This document shows positions 11,401 through 24,700 of a stretch of 64,000 nt of DNA, piece by piece (positions within the stretch are counted from its first letter, which is position 1; each line of letters starts with the position of its first letter). Position numbers and translations under genes: made by a program. Location: contig NMRA01000775.1 in the NCBI GenBank assembly GCA_002633005.1, positions 69,532-133,531 on the forward strand, in the 5' to 3' direction. This stretch comes from Phoronis australis (lineage: Eukaryota; Phoronida; Phoronidae). The notes under the pieces are model-generated. The model worked only from the letters and a program-made list of their open reading frames with translations, had not been told where the DNA came from and did not search any database.

Positions 11401-13300
11401 GACGCATACGCGACCAAATTCCTTTGAAAGGGTACCTTTCCCAACAATTCCCAACAAAAGTGTTCCATTTTGGCAAAATTCCCTACAATAAGGCACCTTC
11501 TCTCTTCTAAATTTGCCTGAATCGATACTTTCTTGTTGGATGTATTACATTTGTCTCTGTCTGTCTTTAAATGTATAAGTGTATGACGCATGCATCCGAA
11601 AGTACGGAATTACATCATAAGAACAACTGCGGCCTTCCGGCAACCCTAACACTTCCAGTGTAATTAATAAAACGCACCAAGGCGCGTCGCGTGGTAGTAC
11701 TCTAACTTCTCCCAACCGGATAAGGCAACAGCAACAATTAGACATTAGTTCTGTCTTCCAGAAAACATGAATAACGTGGGGGACCTGATGATGAAACAAC
11801 TCCTTTGATAAATTGTTCCTATGGTGATAGAACGTGACCCTGATTTCCATTCATTAACCCCGCAACTATACTACACTTATCACCATGCCGGATGTGGAAT
11901 TTTCATAAGTAAGCAGATAGAATGTCTGATTAGAAGGACACTGTGAGATTAGCAGATTAACCATCGCTGCCAGTCTTAAGAGTCAAATACGGCGTAACAT
12001 TAATGTGAACGGGTGGTAGGCAGGCCAATGAAAGCAATTCTAACGTATTCTCGAGCTCACAATTTTTGTTCACAGGTCTTTAATTTTATTTTCACAAGCG
12101 TTTTCCGTGAGTTTTACTGGGTTCGCCTTCCATAATGACAAAAAAGGCACTCGGGAGTCACTTCCCGCGGAAACCGAGAAATCTGTCATATAATTCAACA
12201 TTTTAGCATCTTCAGTAGCTGCCGTTTTGTGTGTTTAAATAATGCTCAACGACATCTCGCGTTCTCGCGAAGTTTTTGTTATTGACTGCAATTACTAACA
12301 AACATTTTTGGCTGCATTTGCTGAAATTTTTCATTTCAGGAAACCGGCTAACAAAAGCGCCCACAGAAATTAAAAATATTGCTCTAAAATAATAGCCATT
12401 CGCCTGTTTACGTAGTGGCGCGTTGGCAAGGAAATTTCCAAGTAAAACAAGATAACAATGGAAGAGGACACAACTTAATCAATAAGGACTGTCTTGTTTT
12501 TGTGACTCCTACTGGTAATGTAATGGAGTGAGTTTTTTTTTTTTGGGGGGGGGCACAGACATAAACACAATTAACGGAAGCCTCCCTCAGTAATCCAAGG
12601 CTCCGTTTTACTCATCAATGTTGCGACACCCAACAATTTTCCGCCAAGGATATTAAAGGAGCATAGTACAGTTCACTGCGTTATCCTGTCAACCCTGACA
12701 CGATTCTATTCCCGTTATCAACAAGAACATTGAAACCATCGGCGAGCCCCAAAACACCCTTCAGAGCTTATTTTAATAGACCAACCCAAAATTGCAAAAA
12801 TGGCACATGTGCGCATTGCCTGTGAGTTGAGTTGCCGGCTCTTTCGGCAACAATTTTTGATCGGATCATTATTTTTAAACCCCAAAGAGTTTCGGTAAAC
12901 AATTTTACATCGACGCTGCTAATTTAAACAGCGACGAGATGTCCCTTTAAGTGATCCACCTTAATTTCTTGACATAAATATTAGTCAATTATATTTTCTC
13001 GATTTGGTATCAATGCACTCAATTTTCATTATTTTTTTCAGATCAACTTGGCATTAGTTTTATCCGCACAAGCGTATTAGGCGATGGGTTGCCACCAGAT
13101 TCGGGAAAAAATTAAAAGAAAATTCGTGCAAAACAAAAAAATCAGCCACTGGAGGAGCGTTCAATGAATACAAAAAAAAAACGACGGGAAGAGAACAGAA
13201 GTGAAGTTGGTGGCGACCTGATTTGGAAAAGTCTGCACAATTAACGTAATCCACCCTCCTATCTAGTGTCTGCGTGGGGATTTGCCGAGCCATTCCGTCA
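8421..13300. other. Gene-free stretch
   Basis: I see no conserved coding frame here and no clear mobile element. A T-run followed by a G-run at about 12531-12553 is a homopolymer tract. The short open frames lack protein-like composition or plausible exon boundaries. Confidence 0.5.
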
Positions 13301-13957
13301 GCCCACAGCTCTTAGCATAGATGAACGAGGTACCAACATCTAAAAATACGAGCACTTAAGGTCCACCTCAGTATATAAGGAAATGAGCGTCTGCCGTTGT
13401 CTGCACTCCGGGTGTGACTCCAGGTGATCTTTCAAGGGGGCGAACCAATGAGCTACAGTGTACATTTGATAATCGAAGTAACGGCCAAAACTGATTTAAA
13501 ACGGAGAACAGTGCCGCACTGAACACCAAATGACCCATGACAGACAAACTGCACTGTGGTAAGGGTCCGCCAGCAACCCAAAAAGGACCCCCTGGAAACG
13601 AGCTAGCTCATACATTTGAGGTACCAAAAAAACACAATTCCATATAATTCATTAAATGTCACTGATCAATAAATGCCCCATAACAGACAAAATACAATCT
13701 GGGTAGTGCCTGCTGCGGACACATTCCACAGTGCAATTTGTCTGTCGTGAGTCATTCGTGAGTTCAGTGTAGTACTATTGTCCGTTTTAAATCAGTTTTG
13801 GCCTCGAATCTTTTTGGACCTCTTGTAAGGTCCCCAGAGATCATACCCAGAGTGCACACAACGGCAGACGTCCATTTCCGTATATACTGAGGAGGGCACT
13901 AAGCGTTCCTATGGTCAAATGTTGGTACCTCGTTCATATATGCTATTTGCTGTGGGT
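13301..13957. mobile_element. 657-bp foldback element with ~300-bp arms
   Basis: The two halves are imperfect reverse complements over nearly their whole length. The outer arm GCCCACAGC...ATGAACGAGGTACCAACAT on the left pairs with ATGTTGGTACCTCGTTCAT...GCTGTGGGT on the right. Further in, CTCAGTATATA and GTCTGCCGTTGT pair with TATATACTGAG and ACAACGGCAGAC. The inner ACTGATTTAAAACGG pairs with CCGTTTTAAATCAGT, and CAGACAAACTGCACTGTGG pairs with CCACAGTGCAATTTGTCTG. The centre is near 13635. It has no coding capacity, and no target duplication was recognised. Confidence 0.8.
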
Positions 13958-15370
13958 TGCTGGTCTATTTTACCAGCAACAAAATGGCGTTTTTCTTTAG
14001 AAATGTTAATCACGAAAGTTTCTAATCAACAGTCATCGAAAACGCTAGCATTATTTGGTCACTGCTCAAAAATAGTCTAACCAGACTTTATTCAAGCCAG
14101 TTATTGACTGAAGAAGGTCCCTTACCATTTGAACATGGCTCCACCCCACCCCTGTTGTCCTCGCTCAAACCATTGTTTGTTTGTGTGTGTAGAACAGCGA
14201 GTATACCTGTAAACTAGGAAGCATACCACCCAGTCTTCTACTACTTGTTATCACGGCACATTCTAAGTGTACTGTCACTGTTCGCTTTGCAAAGAGACTG
14301 CGTTTGGCAGCAGTGCTGTAGCGGTAAAAATAGAGGTAAGAAGGGCGCCCAAAGCCCACCGTATCACCTTGAGCACTGAACGTAACTTATGGTACGTAAG
14401 CGCTACCTTCAAATGCCAAAAAATGGTTGGATGCGCCAACGCCCCACTGCAGCATTGTTTGCCAGTGACAAAATGGCTGCAGAGTCGGTAGAATATCTGT
14501 TTCTTTTTTCCGTCGCAAAATGGAAGTTTCATTGAAAACGCTCGTACAAATTGGTAGGAGCTACACCTAAGGTCATCAGGCTTTGCCCAAGTCACTTAAT
14601 ACGTGCGTAAAACAGGTACTGAACGGAGAAGCAGACCAACCAGTCTTCTGCCAGTTTAAAACAACGGGGTGATCATCAAGAAATTTTAAACTGGTTTCTA
14701 CTGAAGGTTCCGTTTTAGCTTTTTCATCACGGTCAAGTGTCCATGTCCACCAAACAAAAGCCCATCCCAACTCCAAATGCGGTGTTAAACGTGGTTTGAA
14801 ATCATCATTGAAAATAAGAGCATTAGATAATATGTACATGATAATATTTGGAACTATTCATTCAAATTTAACAAATGTCTGATCGTGCTAATTTTTTACT
14901 GTTTGACTGGAAGCAAGATCTTGACGTATTTTTCAGACAATAGTGTATTACTTAAATGTTTGTGTCAGAATATATATTTCACAACTGTTTTCTCTTCACA
15001 AGCTAGCATTATTATCAATTATTATCAATACCGAATTATTTTTCCTTTTCCCCTATCTTCCTCTTTTTGTTTAATTTCAAACTTAGTTAATTTCCAGAGT
15101 TGCATTGTTTGTGTTATTTATGTCTTATATTGCCTGTTATTAGAATGTTACGAGGCATAATTTCTCTGTATTACATGAAAAACCAAAAGGTGTATTGATC
15201 TACCTAGTGGGTTATTCGCAAGAACTAAATATTTTTGACTAACGATGACAAGGCCTGAAACATGTGATTCACTCAAGACTCCTATCAGTTGCAAAAATTT
15301 CATTCGCAGAGGGTTGCTTCTGTAAATTTCCCCATGATTGACCACCTCTACATGTATATGACACCCAGTC
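13958..15370. other. Gene-free stretch
   Basis: The open frames here are short and look like chance frames. I see no splice-bounded exon and no obvious repeat structure. Confidence 0.45.
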
Positions 15371-15455
15371 ACTCAAACATCCACTCACTCAAACATCCAA
15401 GCATCCACTCACTGAAACATCCACTCGCTCAAACATCCAATCAATCAAACATGCA
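15371..15455. repeat. Short tandem repeat, (CACTCAAACATC)n-like
   Basis: Roughly seven imperfect 12-bp units with the core CACTCAAACATC occur here, interspersed with shorter variants such as CAAGCATC. This is a simple minisatellite with no gene context. Confidence 0.8.
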
Positions 15456-15490
15456 CTGGTTGGACCAATGCTGAGAATAAGTGGTAACAA

Positions 15491-15679
15491 ATGGATATTG
15501 AAAACAAAATTAATAGTTACACAAAACAGCTGAAACGTGATCCACTGAATAACGAATTCTTTGTCTGTGGTTTTTTGAAGACACTGCGATTGGAAATTGA
15601 AGGTTCAATAAAATACAAGATATTTGATTTGATGAAAATATTGAGCCATGCAGCGACTTCGCGTGAAACTTCCATTTAA
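15491..15679 (+). CDS. Small unrecognised ORF (62 aa), possibly a broken gene fragment
   Basis: An uninterrupted frame with ATG at 15491 and stop at 15677-15679 encodes 62 residues. The composition is protein-like: a charged N-terminus (MDIENKINSYTKQLKRD), then a helix-like segment FFVCGFLKTLRLEIEG followed by YKIFDLMKIL. The pattern of aromatic and leucine residues faintly resembles a BESS-type motif. Those motifs occur in MADF/BESS DNA-binding proteins and in some transposon-derived genes, but this is a weak inference. No neighbouring exon was found. It could equally be a chance frame. Confidence 0.25.
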   Translation: MDIENKINSYTKQLKRDPLNNEFFVCGFLKTLRLEIEGSIKYKIFDLMKILSHAATSRETSI

Positions 15680-15739
15680 TTCTGATCTTCACCTGATTTC
15701 TTTAAGCTAAAAGAACTGTGAAATGTTAATTAACAGTTT

Positions 15740-16480
15740 ACTTTAATGTGACAAAAATATGTATAGAATGTGTTTCCTCTAAATTGGATTTGATATGTTA
15801 TTTCACAACTTCCAAGACACCATAGTTAACACATGTCAGAGTGACAGCATCTTTAAAAAAGTTAAAAAATCATGACCCCTTGTGATTTGTTTGCAAGAGC
15901 AAGCTAATTAAATAGACGGTGAACTTAGACAAGATGACAACATACAGTTACTCTTCACTTGTTTCGCTAACAGTGTGACCCACAAATGAATTTTGTCAAA
16001 TTTCTCCACAGAAATAAACATTAGGAAAATTTCCGTCTTCTACAATGATGTGTTCTGACTTTGGGTTTCATAAACGAACTTTTGATAATTTTCCGTTATT
16101 TGCTGTAATCAGCCATTGAAAAATAGAAAATTACAATTTTGGAGATTATTTTTGTTTAAATAGGTGGAGAATTTCCGTTGTAACCTGATGTGATAAATGG
16201 TTCTTCAGTTTAACAAGCAATATGGAACACAAGGATTTTTTTAATTGTCAAATTTCTCTTCAATCAAAACCGTCAAGAACATTTTTCACTCCCAACACTA
16301 GTTGGGATTTATTCTGTACAGCTATTATGGAACAAAACTTGGGTAATGACATTAGCATTTTAATTGTGTAATCAACCTTTGAAAAGAAGAAATGTAATTT
16401 TGAAAACGTTATTTTGCATAATTGAAGAGAAATTAGGGTATTACAAAATTATTTTTTCTTCCTGAGTACATTGTAATTGT
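15740..16480. repeat. Degenerate ~260-bp tandem repeat
   Basis: Blocks recur in the same order about 261 bp apart. GTAATCAGCCATTGAAAAATAG at 16108 matches GTAATCAACCTTTGAAAAGAAG at 16369, and CAAATTTCTCCACA near 15998 matches CAAATTTCTCTTCA near 16249. A further diverged member of the same family lies in a ZNF277 intron at about 38636-38710 (AATCAGCCTTTGAAAAATGG). The copies are old. Confidence 0.5.
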
Positions 16481-17035
16481 TACAGCATTGATGTACCACG
16501 CCTAGTCATAGGGCGAGGATGGCATTACGGAGATGCAGCAAAAACTCGTATCAGGGGAAAAGATCGAAGAGTACGGTGTGTAACCAGCACGAACTTGGAT
16601 GCATCTCCAAATTTACATTGCGTGCGATACTGGAAGGAGGAGGGACAGAGCCGGACTATCCCGGTGCCTACCCTCTGACGTCACCACAGAAACAGAAGTT
16701 CCACGACTGATTTTTAATTATGTGATAACTCCACTTAGTAGAAAAATGACATATCCCACAATAACAGAATCATAAAAATTATACCCATTTTTATATTTTT
16801 CTTTTTCAAAATAAACATGTATTTATTCCGCATTATGTTGCATATTCATAGATACCCTTCATATAAAGAGTTGTCTTTTGGATATCTAATTTTACAAATT
16901 TGAATCAACTCTGTTTTATTGTTGTAGTAAAAAATTATTAAGCAGGATTCATACTGAATAAAAGAATTTACTGAGAATGGCTTTACCAACTACAACCTGT
17001 ATTGAGACTATGTATATTACTAGATTCCTTTTTAA

Positions 17036-17208
17036 ATGATGAAAAATATTGAGTAAAGATCCCTTTTGGAACCAAAAACTATATCTTGATTTGGTTATCC
17101 CTTTCGTCCATATCTCACGGACTTGATATACCACCGGGTGTGCCCTCTGTAGTTGTAGAATAAAAACATATAGGTTCCAAAAGGGATCTTTATTCAATAT
17201 TTTTCAAC
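17036..17208. mobile_element. Small inverted-repeat element (~170 bp)
   Basis: The left arm contains GAAAAATATTGAGTAAAGAT followed by CCCTTTTGGAACC. Its reverse complement is at 17165-17206 with a single change (GAATAAAGAT). The arms are about 35 bp long and separated by about 90 bp. It has no coding capacity and is probably a MITE. Confidence 0.75.
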
Positions 17209-17375
17209 ATCCTGAATTCGGTGAGGAATTAGTCCTAACTTTCCTAAAGATCAAACAAGGAAGTGAGTTCAGGTTTGTGAATTCTCACCTGAACTACTGA
17301 ATAACGATTTCTCACAGCAGGAAATAATAGAACACGTGAATCCAGGTGTGCAACTTCAGAGTTACCTTTACTACA

Positions 17376-18130
17376 CTGCTAGAGAATTCTCACTTATGTT
17401 AACCACTAGTCATTGACATGAACATACACTAGAGAATTCCAACTAATGTTCCCAAAAGAAAACACTAGTCGATGACATCATAGACTATAGATAACGAGTA
17501 TCTATGACGGCCTGAACATTTGTCTTGAGAATGGTTTAGTGATAAGAAACCAAAACGTCGACAAATACAACGTCTTTGTTTATGTATGTGCTGATTTTAA
17601 TATTCACACTCATATTTTGGCCACAAAACAAATGTGGCATGAATCTACAGTGGCAAATTCTGACTAATGTTCCCCACGAAAAATGATAGACGATGACATG
17701 AAACTACGATAATAATGGGGACTTTTGACTAACGTTCCACATGCAAAAACTTCGGTCGATGGCAGGAATCTATACAGGAGAATTCAAATTAACTTTCCCC
17801 ACAGAAAACATTTGTCGATGAAATGAATCTACACTCATTTTGGTAAACTCTGGATGACCAAGATTCTCCACAAAAACATTAGTTAGTGGCATGAAACTAC
17901 ACTGTCTGGAAAATTTCAAAGTTTTGCATTGGAGCCGGAATTTTTGACTAACTTTCCCCACGGAAAATGTAAGTTGATGAATTGAATCTACATTGGTGGA
18001 CACTGGCTGAAAACGTTAGTCAATGGCATGAAACTGCACTGCAGAATTTTAACTAACGTTTCCCACGGAAAACAGTCGATGGCACGAATCTACACTCATT
18101 GGTAAACGTTAGTCAAACAACACATTGGAG
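17376..18130. repeat. Degenerate minisatellite downstream of GNS
   Basis: About ten imperfect copies of a 60-80 bp unit are present. The core order is GAATTC(T/C)GACTAACGTTCC, CCCACGGAAAACA, GTCGATGGCATGAA, then TCTACACT. Unit length varies and many copies are partial, so the array is old and eroding. It lies just beyond the likely 3' end of the GNS transcript. Confidence 0.7.
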
Positions 18131-18185
18131 AGTTCCGATTAACTGACGTTTGTATGCAGAAAAAATGCTTTTAATCACTTGGTAA

Positions 18186-18191
18186 TTTATT
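18186..18191 (-). terminator. Candidate poly(A) signal for GNS
   Basis: TTTATT on the plus strand is AATAAA on the GNS strand, about 540 bp past the stop codon. It is the best-placed hexamer I noticed in the region. Use of this site is inferred and would need transcript 3' ends to confirm. Confidence 0.3.
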
Positions 18192-18374
18192 CAGTTATTT
18201 TTACCAGTTTCAACCAGTTTTGCAGTACAGTAATGTTTTGACTAACGTTGAATCATGAATTAATGAGAAACTCACAATATTGAAAACCATTTGAAAATTA
18301 AAATAATTGCTTTAAAATAATAACACGTTCAGAGAGCCTATCAACTAATTTTCCTCCACCAAACAGAGACAGTA

Positions 18375-18650
18375 TCACATCATAAGTTTAACGAGAAGTT
18401 CGACATGTTCTGCCTCAGCACCAAAGTTGGAAATATCATATTTTGGCTTGGGAACATCACCATAAAACCCTGGTTCAAAGTGCAAGTTGACTTGTACTTG
18501 TATCACATAACGATGGAGTTCGCCAATTCTCAGTTCTAATCCACCACATCCTGATACATGTACCTGATGCGACACATTTTGCCTTTGCTGGGTTTTAAAC
18601 ATAGTCTTTACTACGTCACAACAATACACAATGCAGGTCAAAGTACGAAG
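18375..18650 (-). repeat. Diverged copies of the GNS last-exon tail in its 3' region
   Basis: On the GNS strand the coding exon ends with GGCAAAACGTGTCG, then CGAACTTCTCATTTGATGG. Downstream, GGCAAAATGTGTCGCAT recurs at about 18566-18583, followed by ATCAGGATGTGGTGGA, which matches ATCTGGACGTGGTGGA at 18705-18720. A third partial copy, GGCAGAACATGTCGAACTTC, lies at 18396-18415. The segment also has an 88-residue open frame ending at 18375 that I do not recognise. It could be 3' UTR or an extra exon. Confidence 0.45.
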
Positions 18651-18726
18651 AATCTTGTACTTGCAGTCTTCATAACATGAAGGGCTCTATCAAATCTCGG
18701 CTATACTCCACCACGTCCAGATAGTA

Positions 18727-21700
18727 TTAGAGTATTACTCCATCAAATGAGAAGTTCGATGCCATACGACACGTTTTGCCTTTACACCCAGACAGTGAGT
18801 GAAGTGCCTGCTTCAACTGTTTGCGAGTTGAAGGACCAATGGTGCTGACACGGTTTTCCAGCTGATCTGGATCTTTGCTTAAATTGTAGAATTCTTCAAA
18901 TCCCTTTAAATACACGTCAATTGTCTCAATTACTGATTTAAAAGTTTGTTTTTGCAACGGAAACTGGATTGCCACTTTAACAACTTAATAAACGTGCTCT
19001 ACATGACAAACTCGGCCCATTTCACAGCACTTTTTATTCAGTCTGCTCTTGTCAACCAATTTTGTCATTCAAAGACTGAAAAGGCCTAAATTTGATGATG
19101 GGTTCAGTTTTTACAGACTGCAGTTCCAAAAATGACTTGCACATTGGTTTAGACATGCCCTTAAAAGCAGTATTATCACTGCCATCTGATGTTTGTATTT
19201 GCAAAATGAGATGTAGCACCTCTCTACTTGAATAGATTTACGGTAAAAACCCATCAATTGCCTGGCCCATGAAAGTTTTATTTCTTCATTTTCTCATAAA
19301 CGTTGTGTATCGCCAAGTGCTATTAATGTCATTTTTAAAGATTGATGCCATAGCTACCATCAGACAGTAATTCTGAGAAATTGTGGCCACTCACAACAAT
19401 ATTAGAAGCCTTTGAAAAATGACAGACAAATTTGGCAATTGTCTAAAATTGGTGAGATTTTACACTACTTGACATCTTTATGGTATAAGACATTCCAGGA
19501 TTATTAATGGCTGTGTCTGGTGGAGCTTCCTTTTAACTTCTAAATGTCCCAAAAAATCTGGAATATCAGTTTACATCAACAAGAGCAACGCGGACTGTTG
19601 AAACGCACCCAAGACAGCACTGCAAATGGTGTGCTTTTATGGGTGTGTTTAGTATCATAAAAATGGTCGTTAGATGGCACAGAATACGACAAACACATCT
19701 GAATTGAGAAGGTGGCGCTGTTTATGATGCAAAACTATTTGCCAAATTGCAAGAAAATAAGTCAAGGAACTCCTAAGATATAGAGGCAAACATAAAAACA
19801 ATTGACAATAGAAGGCACAGCCATAGTCCGATTGGTCTGAACTTCATTGTCATCTGTAGCCAATTATCGGATTGGCCTGGAACTCTTGACCATTAGTTGT
19901 CATCTCCATAGAAATACATCATGGCCACTACCTGGCTCAGAATCATCAAACCTATCCGAAAATAAAAAGGTGTCGTCGGTTTCTTAATAGAAACCTATTT
20001 GCCAAATTTCATGAAAATCCATCAAATGAATTCTAAAGACACACACTGAGGAAACCGTAAAAAAATAAAATTTCACTTGGGGGCACAGCGTTAGTCGGAT
20101 CGGTCCAGAATTCATAGTCATCCGTTGCCAGTTTTAAAGGAACACATCTGCCAAAACCCATTAGGAACCTGTGAGGGGTTTAAGAGATACAGTTGCAGAG
20201 GCCCGACACCTAGACAGAGATGACGGCAACATGACCCCACATACAAATATGTGGGGGCACAAAAAACTTGAATATGTGTAACGAAGTTGATAACTGAGGG
20301 TCTCTGTGAATGCAATACCCAACCCTAAGTCGTTAGCGACCATAAAGAATGCTATTAGCTTTACCATGCCTGAAACTCACCTCATCATCATCAAAGGAAC
20401 AGTACATAAAGTTGTCGAGGGTCGCCGTCGTTCCACGAACACATTCATACGTATTATTAACAGCATCCTCACATACACAATCGGGATGACAGTTCTATAG
20501 AAAAAAAATGAAAACTCAGTATCAACCTTTTTAAAGGTGACCTATTTAAAAATAGGTCACATTTAAAGGCCTGTGGTGATATGTCAATTAAGTTTTGAGG
20601 CAAGTCACTTACAGGGGTCCTGTATTTTGAGGAGCAGTTTGATGCCCGATAACCCAGCTGAGATCAGTTTTATGGCACTGCTGCGAGGGATCTAAGTTGA
20701 GATGTTTTTCCCATGGAACATGGATAATTAATGTATCCGTTTTAAACAGAATACCTTCATCAATTCCGTTAATTGTTTCCTTATCAACAACACCACATCT
20801 ATTTATTAATAGGCATTAGGATTCCTTATTTTTATGACAAGATTAGCATAACATGCTTGCCCTAAAACAAATTTAGAACAAGGTTAAAACAATGTATACT
20901 ATTAAATTGAGTTCATGTCACTGCTGACACACTAAGTTAATTATTTTTTGAGCTCTTTCATGTAATGATGCATAAATTAAAGGGACATACAAAGAGAAGT
21001 AATTTTTCACACACCGGCCTTGATTTCAGAGAATATCTAATTAGTATAGACCAGAATTGGCGATTTGTAATAAAATCATAAAAACACAAAATCATCCAAA
21101 TATGTTGTTTCATAGCTCTATTCAAGAGAAATCCCTTCAAAAAGTTTATCTCAGTCAACAATAATCACAAAACTGCATTTCCAGCCACAAAAACGATAAT
21201 GTACCTTAAATAGATGTCCATTTTTGTAAACAAGTCAAAAAAGTTTTGTACAAGATAAATTTATAACATTACTGCTCTTACAGCCAATCCCTGGGTACCG
21301 GCACATCCTTTGTTCCTAAGGTAGTGTTCCCCGAAGTATTGCACTAAGAAGGTGTTCCTCCACCTGAGAGATTTATCATTAAGCAGAAGACTCTTGAAAG
21401 ACATTCCGTCCATATCAGGCTGAAACTTGCCACCAGTAGCCAAGTCGATAAATGTGGGGGCAAGGTCTATATTGACAACCATTTCCTGGGATATCAGAAA
21501 AATGAAAACAGCATAAATGATCGTGGTCCGTGTTTTTCTTTTGAAAGGCACATTACTTATTGTCCATATAATTTTCAAGAAGAAGTAACCTTATATTTAA
21601 ATAGTGAGGTGCGGGTTTCAAAGACCGGATCTACCTACGTTATTTCCGGTCTAATGAATTATAACCCTATAACAAAACCAACAGTAATTAAGCAAATAAG

Positions 21701-24700
21701 CTACACTTCAACAGTATCCATAAACGAATGTGATATCAATACATGGCATGCAATTTTGTGCGTGGGTGTCTGACCCAGTTTTAGCCTATTGACAGAATGA
21801 ACTTAACGACTTTCCCAACAGAACGAGGATTCATGAAATCACAAAAACGGGATTTAGCATACGATTATAAACAAATGGTCCAAAAATCAAAGTCCAAAAA
21901 CATGATGTATGGGGTTTTATTGCTTAGTTGTTGGGAATTTTAACGAAATGAAAGTAGTTTTCCAAAAAGTTGAATGGTAAACAAATAGAGTTAAACACAC
22001 TGTTCCAGGCTAGAAGCTAACAGACATTACTATGTACAAAATGAAGATAAAAAGACTTAAGCCCCCTACATTTTGTTGATCTTTGCCATTTTCTTCAAGA
22101 ACCACAATTTTTTGAACTCTTCCAAACATTTGACTTCAATAAACTGGGATAAGTTCTAAGCATTATTCCATCTATGAAAATGACCATGTAGAACATTCTG
22201 AATTGAACTATTTTATGACCTACTTAAAACTACTGAATCACCTTTCTCACTTGACCAGTCTTAATTCCAGGACCTCGGACCATCAAAGGAACCCTAATGT
22301 CAAACTCATACATTTGTCTCTTGTCGTTAGGGAGGGAAAATTGTCCTGCAATCAAAATAGTTTGACATCAAAGGAACATTTCAAAACTAAAAGAAAACTG
22401 TGCAACATGTAAAATGGAAAAATGTAATTCGTAATTTTGATGCTCTGACTGTCCTCTGTCACAGTACCACTTGTGGAGGTAAGTGGCGCGTGAAAGGATG
22501 TTAAAATACATGCGTGGGCATCTTTGCATGATTTAGATGTTTGTCATGAACATAATATTCCAGGAATGATCTAGAAAAGTATGATGAATCATGATTTTAA
22601 TTTATTTGATGCCTTGTTATTGTGAGTGTTACAAAACACAAACTTGAGCGGAATGCACCGACTTAGTTGTTGATGTAGCAGTCGCAAGTCACAAAAGCAT
22701 TTCTCAACAGATGGAGCAGACAGTATACATACATCAACACATTGGAATGTTAATGTCCAATCAATCGGAACATCCAAATAATGTTACTTTACTGTGTTAA
22801 CCAATGAGAAGCCATCATGTAACATGCAATGCAATGGTAACCTTGTGGCACTGGAAACGACTGTCCTAACTCAGTCATCATGGATTAAGTCGAACGTAAG
22901 GTTATTGGAGCTAAAAATTCTAAAAACGATAGTGCATATAATGTAATTAACATGAAAGCACCATCATATCATAGAGAGCATATGGATGAGACAAACACAG
23001 TATTAACTATCATATGTCTGGATTCCAGTCATATCATCTACGGCCAGTTTTTGAAAAAAATTATTTGCTGAAATCAGAAAAAAAATTGAAGCAAAAATTT
23101 CTGGCTAATTTCCAAATGATTCAAAGATTGTTTTTTGTTTTTCTTCTGAGTTTTTACCATATTTTCTAAGAAACCAGATGCATTTCATAAAAACTTTTTT
23201 TCAAAAACTGCAGTTGCAGCCTTTCCAAAGCTTATTAACAATAACAGAAAGCCAGATTTTCTACCATGAACTTGAATTATAAGTTTAAATTCGTTAACTT
23301 AACTATGCAGTGCATAGCCTTATCATCCCTGCACAGAGAAGGAAGTGGAATTCCTGTAACTGTTTGTAACACATTTTAAACTTCATATTAAAAACATTTT
23401 GAATGCTTACCGAGATGAAATCCATTATCAGATGAAAAGAAAATATAAGTGTTGTCTAGGAGTTTGTTTTTACCAAGTGTACGTATTAGGTCTTCCACCA
23501 TTTCATCTACACTGAGTAAGGTTCGCCATCTGAAATGAAATCCTTGTTAAAATACATGTAGTATTACGTAGCATACCACCTTTTTCGTGAAACTATATGC
23601 AGTTTTTATTTTTGAGGCATTATAAACTATATGTGCCACTTAAAAGGACATAACAACTTGATTTTTAGTGGTGAAAAACACAATGGATTATTGTAGGATG
23701 AGAAACATTTCTTGACAGTATCAAATTTGATCAGAGCTATGAAGCCACAAAACTGGTAAATTAGTTTTTGTGAACAATTTTTTTTACAAAATCAACAATT
23801 TTTGTCATTGGCTGCCAGTCATTCATTGAAATCAAGGCTGGTGACATCTAAATGCGCTAGAATCTGCTATGGAGTGGGGTTAGCAAAGCATTGGACCACA
23901 ACCACTACGGCCATGAGTTCTAATCTACCTCGGAGCTAAACACTTTTCTTGTCCACAAGATCAAAGACTCATACACAGCGCTAACAATCTTAACACGGAA
24001 GGCACTGTACACAAAGAACCTCTGACGAAAGCTGGAAGGACATTGAATCTATTGATAACCAAGACCAAAGCTTAAAAATAACCAAAACAACTTGGTTAAC
24101 AAAAACTAACATGATTCAGATCACATTGCCAAGCCTTAAAACCAGAAGAAATTTAAACCACAGAGACACCCAAACCTCAAAGCAAGTGACTAATTGTCTG
24201 CCAGGAGCCTGTTCCAAGAAAACTGACTTGGCTAAGACAAATTAATCTTAAACTTCAGTCAAAAAAGATAAAACTTGAATTTGTCTCAAGTTCATGTCAA
24301 GAAAGAGATCTCAAGTTTGACTTAAGTTTTGACTTAATAAGTTCTGTCTAAATTTTGATTAGTCCAGGTGAGACATTTTCAAAGTTGAGACAAATCTAAG
24401 GCTTAAGTCAAAAATCAACTTAAAGTCAGTTTCTTGGAGCTGGCCCCAGTACTTTAAAAGACACTAATCCCTTGCAGCTGGTGTTATTTTTGTCCAGAAA
24501 TAGATTTTTTGTTATCAGACGCATAATGGCTGTCATTTACTGGTCATAAACAGGTAGTAAACAACTGCGCCCTCTTGTGTAGAAAGTAATCTTCAGCCAG
24601 TATGCTACTTGTACCATTAAATCCTGACCAGAAGACAACACAATAATTTTGGAGTTGGAAATATAGTGCTAATCCAAGAGTCACAGTGGAATTTTGGACG

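Noticed and set aside
14275-14595. 106-residue minus-strand open frame as a gene
   Set aside because: No recognisable domain, no plausible exon boundaries, and overlapping open frames on the other strand over the same bases.
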